Below, one piece after another: positions 1-7,562 of a stretch of 25,227 nt of DNA. This DNA comes from JBBRGG01 sp038240875 (GTDB lineage Bacteria; Planctomycetota; Phycisphaerae; Phycisphaerales; UBA1924), in contig JBBRGG010000013.1 in the NCBI GenBank assembly GCA_038240875.1, forward strand, positions 1-25,227, given 5' to 3'. The position numbers and the translations under genes were made by a program. Within the stretch, counting starts at the first letter, position 1. Each line of letters opens with the position of its first letter. Under the pieces are notes generated by a model, which was given only the letters and a program-made list of their open reading frames with translations, had not been told where the DNA came from and ran no database searches.

Positions 1-1
1 T

Positions 2-565
2 ATCATGTCTCTCGACGCGTTCAAGGCTCGCGTAATTTCGCTCATGCCTCGCGCCGAGACTTCAATCGAATCACTCAAAGGCTGGTCGCAGCTCCTGCCC
101 GCGCGATACGTAGATGCCTACGTAGTGCCCGCGTTTCTTACGCATCAAGCTACCCCACTACCCACGCGCGGCGCATGCGTCGTATACCTGGGCGACGCGG
201 CACACTCCATGAGCCCGCAACTTGGCCAAGGTGCAAACCTCGCGCTGTGGGACGCGTGGCGGCTTGCCGAATTGATGCCACCTTGCGATGTGCACTCATC
301 GCAACACACGCACGAAACTCTCTCGCACATTCTCGAATCGTGGTGACGCGAACGAAAGAACCACACACGTTTTTACCGCGTCGCCTCGCGCTGGCTCACG
401 CCTTGGTTCCAAGGCGACATCCACGCGATGGCAATCGCCCGCGACACGTTTATGAGACCAGTTTCGCACCTGCCTTGGATCCATCGCCAAATGCTCGAAT
501 CTCTCGTCGGCATCAAAACCGGCATCTTGTCAGTGATGAAGCTGCCAACGCATCTTCATTCGTGA
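2..565 (+). pseudogene. FAD-dependent monooxygenase (UbiH-like), 3' part, interrupted by in-frame TGA
   Basis: The reading frame is open from the window edge, so the N-terminal FAD-binding half lies outside. The visible part carries the GDAAHSMSPQLGQG segment, the second flavin-contact motif of class A flavoprotein monooxygenases, followed by NLALWDAWRLAEL. The frame reaches TGA at 344-346 and then continues in the SAME frame to a second TGA at 563-565. The downstream part (RFYRVASRWLTPWFQGD, then RQMLESLVGIKTG) matches the expected C-terminal helices of this family, so the two pieces are one protein split by a single stop. The first base after the stop is C, a context known to be leaky for UGA. 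It may be a pseudogene, a read-through product or a sequence error; other genes here use TGA as a normal stop. Substrate unknown; the family hydroxylates aromatic or isoprenoid compounds, or reduces them (geranylgeranyl reductases). Confidence 0.75.
344..346 (+). other. In-frame TGA inside the monooxygenase gene
   Basis: The codons around the stop read GAA TCG TGG TGA CGC GAA. Family-like sequence continues without a frame change on the far side. A single substitution, for example from TGG, would explain it. Confidence 0.8.
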
Positions 566-594
566 TTGGATCGCATCCATGACTCAATTCCAAC

Positions 595-1218
595 TCACCG
601 CGCAACCACATCTCTCGGCTTGTTCACCACAAACTTCGCCCACGGCGCCGCTCCCGTAACCCTGCACCCCATCGCGCGAAGCCATCGCGCCGATGCGTCA
701 TTGCAATTGTTCCCCACAAGCAAATACAAGTACTCATTCGTATTCACAGGCACAAACCGCAAGCCAAACGCGAGATGATCGATCACCTCGATTGCCTCCC
801 CCTTGGCGTACGCCGCATCAAGCTCGTCGCGTAACTCCTTCATCTTCGCTGCTTCGACCGCGATCTCCCAGTTTGCTTCACCGTTGCTGATCCAATCCTT
901 CATCTCGGCATCATCCACAAAGTTTCGCCGACCAAGCGTGCCCACGCTCGGCCCCGCCATGTTCAACGCGCGCAGCGGGTTGGTTCGATCAAGCGCGAAC
1001 CACTCCCACTCGCCAAAGGCGTATAGCGTCCGAGAGCCATCGTCGCGTGGGAATACCACTTCGCTATGTCGCCCCATGTCCACAAGCGTGATGGTCGCCG
1101 CTGATTCAATCGTCGCCGCAGGCGTGACAACATACGCACACCCGCCCAAATGCAACGTCGCCACCAACAACATCACGAGCACACTCGTCGCCGCAATGCA
1201 TGTCGAAACCCGCCGCAT
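595..1218 (-). CDS. Putative lipoprotein, DUF2459-like
   Basis: The protein begins MRRVSTCIAATSVLVMLL and has a lipobox (LGGC) with the acceptor Cys at residue 27 when started at the ATG at 1218, so it should be a lipid-anchored envelope protein. The mature part has HSEVVFPRDDG, YAFGEWEWF and, near the end, NNCNDASARWLRAMGC. These resemble the His/Trp-rich start and the NNCNTWTA-like end of DUF2459 proteins, whose function is not known; the match is by eye only. Earlier in-frame ATGs at 1281 and 1266 would add 21 or 16 residues before the signal peptide, and the frame opens with a TTG at 1323. I chose 1218 because it gives a normal signal-peptide length; no strong ribosome-binding site decides it. 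It is divergent from the topoisomerase gene and its stop lies 29 bases from the end of the monooxygenase remnant. Confidence 0.65.
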   Translation of the reverse strand: MRRVSTCIAATSVLVMLLVATLHLGGCAYVVTPAATIESAATITLVDMGRHSEVVFPRDDGSRTLYAFGEWEWFALDRTNPLRALNMAGPSVGTLGRRNFVDDAEMKDWISNGEANWEIAVEAAKMKELRDELDAAYAKGEAIEVIDHLAFGLRFVPVNTNEYLYLLVGNNCNDASARWLRAMGCRVTGAAPWAKFVVNKPRDVVAR

Positions 1219-1409
1219 GCGCAACGCGCCTGGCTTCAACTTTGCGTTACTCAAATCGACTTTCATACGCTCAGCTTTCATACCACAATCGTTGCACCGA
1301 TCCTGCCGCCAAGAAGTGGCCAAATTGAGCCATTATTTGCACCCTCAAATTGACTATTCGAATGCCTATTCGCTGCCGACAGCTTTGTCCGCGTACCCTG
1401 CGTGGTCGA

Positions 1410-1425
1410 GCGGGACGGATCCCGC
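1410..1425. other. Small hairpin in the topoisomerase leader
   Basis: GCGGGA-CGGA-TCCCGC forms a perfect 6-bp stem with a 4-base loop, 70 bases before the topoisomerase start. It lies in the divergent intergenic region; its role is unknown. Confidence 0.4.
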
Positions 1426-1494
1426 CGCAGATTTGTTCGAATTTGCCGCATTCGTATCGGCAAAGAACTCGCATTTGTTGGCCATGGAGGGCGC

Positions 1495-3852
1495 ATGAGC
1501 GCGGTGGCAACTGACATGACGGCGAAAGACTCGATCAAGATGGCATCATCCGGCGGCACTCGCTCCAACGCCGAGACGATGGCGACCAAGCAGCGCGATA
1601 TCTCGGTCTCCGAGTTTTTCGCGAAGAACCGCCATCTCCTCGGGTTCGACAACCCACGCAAAGCCTTGCTCACCACGGTCAAAGAAGCCGTGGACAACTC
1701 ACTCGATGCGTGCGAAGAAGCAGGCATGCTTCCTTCCATCGCAATTGTCATCGAAGACCTCCAGCCTGATCGCCTTTCAAGCGTTAAGAGTTCTCGCTAT
1801 CGAATCACCGTTGTCGACAACGGCCCAGGCATTATCCGCAAGCAAGTCGAGAACGTCTTCGGCCGCCTTCTCTATGGCAGCAAGTTCCACCGCTTAAAGA
1901 TGTCTCGCGGGCAGCAGGGCATCGGCATCTCCGCCGCCGGCATGTATGGGTTGATCACCACCGGCAAGCCCATGCTCATCCAGACTCGCCCCAAGGCCTC
2001 TGCGCCCGCTCTCCAAATCGAGCTGGCGATAAACACCAAGACCAACCGCGCCGAAGTCACCGTTGATAAAGAAACGCAAGACTTCCCGTTGCAGCGACTT
2101 CGCGACCTTTCCCAGGTTCGCGAGCTTGTCGCCAACGACGAGTTTCTCAGCAACAAGGAATATCCTACCGGCACCAGCGTCACTATCGAGCTCGAAGGCA
2201 AGTACCAGCGCGGCCGTGGCAGCGTCGATGAGTTCCTCGAGCTCACAGCGATCGCCAACCCTCACGCTCGCATCGTGCTCGTCCGCCCAACCCGCGTGAT
2301 GGAAGACGAAGCCGAACCTCTTCTCAAAGGGACGCGGGTCAAGAAAGAAGTCGAAGAAGCCGTTGCAATCGCCGATGAAGCCGCAAAGGCAAAGGCCGCC
2401 GCTGTCACCGAAGACCTTGGTCCTGTCGTGATCTTCCCGCGTGGTGTCGAAGTGCTGCCACCAGAAACGCAGGAAATCCAGCCTCACCCCAAAGGCGTCG
2501 AGCTAGGCATCCTCATCCAGATGCTCAAGGAGTTTGAAGCGAGTGAGCGCGGCGCGTCTCTCTATAAATTTCTTCAAGAAAGGTTTTGTCGCGTCTCGCC
2601 ACAAACCGCCGCTCAATTCTGTACAAAGATCGGCGCTACTAGCCGAACTCGCGCTGAAGACATAACCCCGAAGCAAGCCGAGGCCCTGTATCAGGCCTTC
2701 ATGGACACAGATCTTCCGCCGCCACCGACTGACTGTCTCGCGCCCATTGGCGTGCGGCAGATGCTCGCGGGCATGCTCAAAGGAGTGCGCGCCGAGTTTT
2801 ACGCCGCAAGCTCGCGCGAGCCCGAGGTCTATCGTGGTCGCCCATTCCTCATCGAAGTCGCAATCGCCTTCGGCGGCGAACTACCCGCGCAAGACTCCGC
2901 TCGCGTCATCCGCTTCGCCAATCGCGTGCCCCTGCTCTATCAACAAAGCGCGTGTAGCAGCTTCAAAGCCGTCACCGAAACCAAGTGGCGCAACTACGAC
3001 GTCGATCAACCCAGGGGCGGCGCGCCCGTCGGTCCGCTGGTCATCATGGTCCACATGGCCAGCGTCTGGGTTCCCTTCACGAGCGAGAGCAAAGAAGCTA
3101 TCGCCGACTACGACGAAATCCGCAAGGAAATGAAGCTCTCATTAATGGAATGTGGCCGTAAGCTGGGCACCTATCTCAAGAAGCGCGACAAGATGCGCCG
3201 CGAAGGTGAACGCCGTGACGTCTTCCAGAAATACATCGGCGAGATCGCCAAGGCCCTCAACCTTATCAACGGCGTAGACACCAACACCATCTACGAAGCG
3301 CTGTTGGAGCAAGCTAAAGAACGCACTGCAGTCGCCGATCAAGTTCTCGATGAAGATGGCAAAGTCATACACGAAGACGATCCCGCCGATCAAGATGGCG
3401 TCATCGTGATCGATTCACACGCAAAGCCCGCCATCAATCCCGAGCCTGTCAGTGCGACAAACTCTGGAACGCTTAAAAAAGCCGTCGCCGCCAAAGCCTT
3501 TGGCGAACTTTCCAAAGCCGAAAAAGCCGCACTCAAAGTCGCGTCGATGGCGAAAGACGATGACAAGCATGACAAGCATGACAAACATGACAAGCACGAC
3601 AAGCAAAACAAGCAAGACGAGCAAGAAGACGCAGAGTTGCTGCTGCCCCGAAGCGTGTCCGCCGTCCTTCCACATACGAAGCCAAAGCCCAAGCTCGTAC
3701 CAATAGCTTCCGCTTTTAAGCCTTCCGTACCCGCGGCCGCATCTACTTCTAAGCCGCTAGCAAAGCCACCCGAAAAACCCAAAATGCGACTCGATCCAAA
3801 GACCGGCAAACTCGTTCCTTTGATCGACGCTCCAAACCTATTTGGGCGTTAA
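1495..3852 (+). CDS. top6B: DNA topoisomerase VI subunit B (type IIB, ATPase subunit)
   Basis: The 785-aa product is the ATP-binding subunit of the A2B2 type IIB topoisomerase that passes one duplex through another. GHKL ATPase motifs are complete: EAVDNSLDA at about 64-72 (Mg-binding Asn68), VVDNGPGI at 106-113 and RGQQGIGISAAGMYG from 138. An H2TH-like segment follows (FLQERFCRVSPQTAAQF ... MLAGMLKG), then the transducer domain with FANRVPLLYQQ and the ATP-contacting switch lysine in SKEAIADYDE (Lys533). The last 130 or so residues are low-complexity Lys/Asp/Pro/Ala-rich sequence with no Ig-like domain; they include a tandem repeat. The frame opens at a GTG at 1402, but the ATG at 1495 is preceded by GGAGGG at 1486-1491 and is preferred. 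The DNA-cleaving subunit A is not next to it: neighbours are a divergent lipoprotein and a prepilin-like gene. Type IIB enzymes are best known in archaea and plants and are patchy in bacteria. Confidence 0.95.
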   Translation: MSAVATDMTAKDSIKMASSGGTRSNAETMATKQRDISVSEFFAKNRHLLGFDNPRKALLTTVKEAVDNSLDACEEAGMLPSIAIVIEDLQPDRLSSVKSSRYRITVVDNGPGIIRKQVENVFGRLLYGSKFHRLKMSRGQQGIGISAAGMYGLITTGKPMLIQTRPKASAPALQIELAINTKTNRAEVTVDKETQDFPLQRLRDLSQVRELVANDEFLSNKEYPTGTSVTIELEGKYQRGRGSVDEFLELTAIANPHARIVLVRPTRVMEDEAEPLLKGTRVKKEVEEAVAIADEAAKAKAAAVTEDLGPVVIFPRGVEVLPPETQEIQPHPKGVELGILIQMLKEFEASERGASLYKFLQERFCRVSPQTAAQFCTKIGATSRTRAEDITPKQAEALYQAFMDTDLPPPPTDCLAPIGVRQMLAGMLKGVRAEFYAASSREPEVYRGRPFLIEVAIAFGGELPAQDSARVIRFANRVPLLYQQSACSSFKAVTETKWRNYDVDQPRGGAPVGPLVIMVHMASVWVPFTSESKEAIADYDEIRKEMKLSLMECGRKLGTYLKKRDKMRREGERRDVFQKYIGEIAKALNLINGVDTNTIYEALLEQAKERTAVADQVLDEDGKVIHEDDPADQDGVIVIDSHAKPAINPEPVSATNSGTLKKAVAAKAFGELSKAEKAALKVASMAKDDDKHDKHDKHDKHDKQNKQDEQEDAELLLPRSVSAVLPHTKPKPKLVPIASAFKPSVPAAASTSKPLAKPPEKPKMRLDPKTGKLVPLIDAPNLFGR
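3562..3624 (+). repeat. 9-bp tandem repeat, 7 units, in the topoisomerase tail
   Basis: Seven consecutive 9-base units based on GACAAGCAT, the last four diverged, encode a DKH/DKQ/NKQ/DEQ run in frame. The run is highly charged and lies outside the catalytic domains. Confidence 0.9.
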
Positions 3853-3923
3853 CCGCTTCCGATTCATAACAAAGCACCAATTTATGTACCTTTCCTCGAC
3901 GCGAAGGCACGACCGGCCACTCT

Positions 3924-3933
3924 TGTGCGCACA
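3924..3933. promoter_or_regulatory. 10-bp palindrome upstream of the prepilin-like gene
   Basis: TGTGCGCACA is a perfect palindrome 60 bases before the ATG at 3994. It could be a protein-binding site, but a 10-bp palindrome can also arise by chance. The rest of the 3853-3993 gap shows nothing clear. Confidence 0.25.
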
Positions 3934-3993
3934 TATCCGGCGGTATCTTTATATCTGCTTGCTGGAACGTCAGGGATGCAGTAGGCTATTGGT

Positions 3994-4986
<993 letters not shown>

Positions 4987-4991
4987 TGCCT

Positions 4992-5501
4992 TCAGGCTCT
5001 CGCGGCTTCATCCGACTTCTTTCGCGAAGCTGGTCGCTGGAATAGCAGCGTCAATCCAGACATCGCGCACACGCCCGTGATGAACCACAAGGATACAACG
5101 AGATAGGTCTGGTCGTGGTCAGGGCTACCGAGCTCTTTGAAAAAAGCCTTGCGGATGGCCCGGTCGGCGGTAGCGCGCGGGACGAGCGTCGTGTCCTTCG
5201 TCGCTGCCTCGGTCCAGGCTTTGCTGGCGTCGGGATAGTGCGTCATGCCCATGGTGCGTCTGAAGGCGGGAAACGCAATGAGCGCGGTGAACATAACGCA
5301 AGCGACCACGGCAGCGGTGATCATGCCACGGCTTTGCTTCTTGAAGTTGAGTGCAGCAAAGACCAGAAACACCAGCGCGATCACGCTGGGTATGACAATC
5401 GCCGTGATCTTGCTGGCCTCGGGCGGCGCGGAAAACGCAGCGTACATACCGCCACCGAGGACGAGGAGAGCCGCGAGAATGAGAACGTGGTGTGGTTTCA
5501 T
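4992..5501 (-). CDS. Small integral membrane protein, function unknown
   Basis: The 169-aa product has four hydrophobic helices: about residues 5-25, 33-51, 58-78 and a last one in LVVSLWFITGVCAMSGLTLLF. The loop between helices 3 and 4, about 55 residues, is hydrophilic. The first three helices, with a Gly-rich first helix and ALNFKKQSRGM between helices 2 and 3, weakly recall the TMEM14 fold, but I do not claim membership. The ATG at 5501 starts 33 bases after the mutase stop on the same strand, so both are probably on one transcript. Confidence 0.75.
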   Translation of the reverse strand: MKPHHVLILAALLVLGGGMYAAFSAPPEASKITAIVIPSVIALVFLVFAALNFKKQSRGMITAAVVACVMFTALIAFPAFRRTMGMTHYPDASKAWTEAATKDTTLVPRATADRAIRKAFFKELGSPDHDQTYLVVSLWFITGVCAMSGLTLLFQRPASRKKSDEAARA

Positions 5502-5534
5502 ATGTGATCTGAAAGAGTAAAGATTCAGACCATT

Positions 5535-7418
5535 TTACCACTCCGGTCCGCCGGAGTATCGGCCATAGACGTCGGCCATCGCCTGGACCATTTCGCCCAG
5601 CGTGCACATGGCTAGCGCGCCATCGACCAGCGCGGGCATGACGTTTGTCGCGTGAATTCCCTTGGTGATCGAATCGTGACCAGGGATTTCGTGCTGAAGC
5701 GTGTAGGGCTTGCCCATGCACGCGGCACGGATCGCATCCAAACCTCGGGCGACTTTCGCGGGGTTACGCCGCTTTTTGAATTCGGCAAGACGAGCACACT
5801 GGTCGATCTCGACCTGATGCGAGATCGTGAGAATGTCCATCGGGCGTTCTTCGCTTGATTCGGTGTATGCGTTCACGCCGACGATAATGCGGTCACCAGC
5901 TTCGCATTCTTCGCTGAAGCGATAGGATGCCTCGGCGATCGACCGACGGAAGTAGCCACGGTTGATCCCTTGGATGCATGAACGGCCGAAGCTCTGCCTG
6001 CGTTCGTATGCGGCGTGCTTGGAAAGATCCGCCGAAGTGTCTTGACTTGTGTCTTTGGCTGTGTCCTTCGCGGGCTTCCAGTCGGTGTAGTCGCCCATGC
6101 GATCGATCTCATCGATGAGCTTGAGGGCTTCGCGTTCCATGGTGTCGGTGAGTTGCTCGACGAACCACGAGCCGCCGAGCGGATCGGTGGCGCGAGTCAC
6201 GCCGGTTTCGTGTGCAAGGATCTGCTGTGTGCGTAGCGCGACCGTGACGGCTTGCTCGGTGGGCAAGCCCAGCGTTTCGTCCATCGAGTCGGTGTGCAGG
6301 CTTTGGCAGCCGCCGAGTACCGCGGCCATTGCTTGGTAGGCAACGCGAACGATGTTGTTCATCGGCTGTTGCTCGGTCAAGGAGCAACCCGCGGTCTGAA
6401 CGTGCGTCTTCATGAACCAGGAGCGGTCGCTGGTTGCGCCGTAGCGTTCTTTCATCACGCGGGCCCAGATTCGGCGAGCCGCACGAAGCTTGCAGATTTC
6501 CTCGAAGAACTCGTTATGCGAGTTGAAGAAGAAGCTCAGGCGCGGGGCGAAGCTATCGATGTTCATGCCGCGTTCTAGGCAGGCTTCGACGTATTCCATG
6601 CCGTCGCGAATCGTAAAGGCCAGCTCTTGGTGCGCGGTTGAGCCAGCTTCGCGGATGTGGTACCCAGAGATGGAAACGCTGTTCCACTTGGGGACGAATC
6701 GCGACTGGAACTCGATGGTGTCGACGACGAGCTTGACAGAGGGCTCAGGGGGATAGATGAATTCGTTTTGCGAGTGAAACTCTTTAAGGATGTCGTTTTG
6801 CAGGGTGCCGCCGAGAGTGGACCAGGGGATGCCGCGCTCGATTGCGTGGGCGAGGTACATGGCCCAGATCACTGCGGCGGGCCCGTTGATGGTCTGCGAA
6901 ACGGTCACTTTGTCTACGGGAATGTCGGCGTACAAACGATGGATGTCTTCGATGGTGTCGATGGCGACGCCACAACGGCCTACTTCGCCCACGCACAATT
7001 CGTCGTCGCTATCGCGGCCCATGAGCGTGGGCAAGTCGAAGGCGGTAGAAAGGCCGGTATTCGCGGCGGTCGAACTCTTGGCTTGCTCCAAAAGGTATTT
7101 GAAACGCTTGTTGGTGTCGTCGGCGGAGCCAAAGCCAGCGAACTGCCGCATGGTCCAAAGGCGAGTGCGGTAGCCCTGCGGAAAGAGGCCACGCGTGTAT
7201 GGAAATTGGCCTGGCGCGGGCAGGTCGCGCGCGAGGGCGGCGTCGCTCGCCATCGACGCGGGGGGCGTGAAACCCTGCTGGGCCGGGCCGTACGCCGGGT
7301 CGAGAACCAAGCCAGAAATAGTCACGGCTTGGGGATCGATCTTGGTTACTGCGGGCTCGTTAGAAGCAGAGCCAGAAATTGGAGTACCAGTAGCCGACGT
7401 GCGGTTAAGGGTGGTCAT
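5535..7418 (-). CDS. Acyl-CoA mutase large subunit, isobutyryl-CoA mutase-like
   Basis: The 627-aa product is the substrate-binding TIM-barrel subunit of the adenosylcobalamin-dependent methylmalonyl-CoA mutase superfamily (PYTRGLFPQGY, RQFAGFGSADDTN, AFDLPTLMGRDSD, TLQNDILKEF, YPPEP, TDPLGGSWFVE). In methylmalonyl-CoA mutase the substrate carboxylate is held by Tyr in RQYAGF and Arg in xRNxY. Here the equivalent positions are Phe93 and Gln217, as in isobutyryl-CoA mutase, and TLMGRDSDD is also of that type. The chain ends shortly after GEMVQAMADVYGRYSGG, so there is no C-terminal B12 domain; a separate small subunit with DxHxxG must exist elsewhere. An insertion of about 40 residues near the C-terminal third contains KDTA/KDTS/QDTS repeats. 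The ATG at 7418 fits the family start; the frame opens earlier at a TTG (7520). It probably isomerises a branched acyl-CoA; linked hydroxyacyl- or ethylmalonyl-type activities cannot be excluded. Confidence 0.9.
   Translation of the reverse strand: MTTLNRTSATGTPISGSASNEPAVTKIDPQAVTISGLVLDPAYGPAQQGFTPPASMASDAALARDLPAPGQFPYTRGLFPQGYRTRLWTMRQFAGFGSADDTNKRFKYLLEQAKSSTAANTGLSTAFDLPTLMGRDSDDELCVGEVGRCGVAIDTIEDIHRLYADIPVDKVTVSQTINGPAAVIWAMYLAHAIERGIPWSTLGGTLQNDILKEFHSQNEFIYPPEPSVKLVVDTIEFQSRFVPKWNSVSISGYHIREAGSTAHQELAFTIRDGMEYVEACLERGMNIDSFAPRLSFFFNSHNEFFEEICKLRAARRIWARVMKERYGATSDRSWFMKTHVQTAGCSLTEQQPMNNIVRVAYQAMAAVLGGCQSLHTDSMDETLGLPTEQAVTVALRTQQILAHETGVTRATDPLGGSWFVEQLTDTMEREALKLIDEIDRMGDYTDWKPAKDTAKDTSQDTSADLSKHAAYERRQSFGRSCIQGINRGYFRRSIAEASYRFSEECEAGDRIIVGVNAYTESSEERPMDILTISHQVEIDQCARLAEFKKRRNPAKVARGLDAIRAACMGKPYTLQHEIPGHDSITKGIHATNVMPALVDGALAMCTLGEMVQAMADVYGRYSGGPEW
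6037..6072 (-). repeat. 12-bp tandem repeat, 3 units, in the mutase insertion
   Basis: Three 12-base units beginning GTGTC on the + strand encode KDTA, KDTS and QDTS in frame on the minus strand, inside a stretch that other mutases lack. Confidence 0.75.
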
Positions 7419-7491
7419 GCTCCAAGTGTATAGGAGTGCGAACGCGTGGGCGAGCGAGAAGATCGCAGAGCACCCAAAGGCTAGTAAGCAT

Positions 7492-7560
7492 CGCCAGCGA
7501 GAAAACCCGATCAAACCCAAGCCGATCTAATCAGATAGATATCGGGCTCTCTGGCTGGCG
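7492..7560 (-). terminator. Long interrupted stem-loop directly after the ABC-F gene
   Basis: Paired arms on the + strand are CGCCAGC (7492-7498) with GCTGGCG (7554-7560), GAGA with TCTC just inside, and CCCGAT (7506-7511) with ATCGGG (7541-7546), 17 bp in all. It begins 2 bases beyond the ABC-F stop and lies before the mutase start. There is no T-run, so it may be a Rho-type or processing structure rather than a classic terminator. Confidence 0.5.
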
Positions 7561-7562
7561 TG

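Noticed and set aside
1402..1494. N-terminal extension of topoisomerase VI B from a GTG
   Set aside because: GGAGGG just before the ATG at 1495 and lack of family sequence in the extension.
803..1498. 231-codon + strand frame opposite the DUF2459-like lipoprotein
   Set aside because: Low-complexity Ser/Ala composition, no domain, and it is the mirror of a protein with a clear lipobox.
6657..7433. 258-codon + strand frame opposite the mutase
   Set aside because: Lies over conserved mutase motifs on the other strand and has no recognisable domain.
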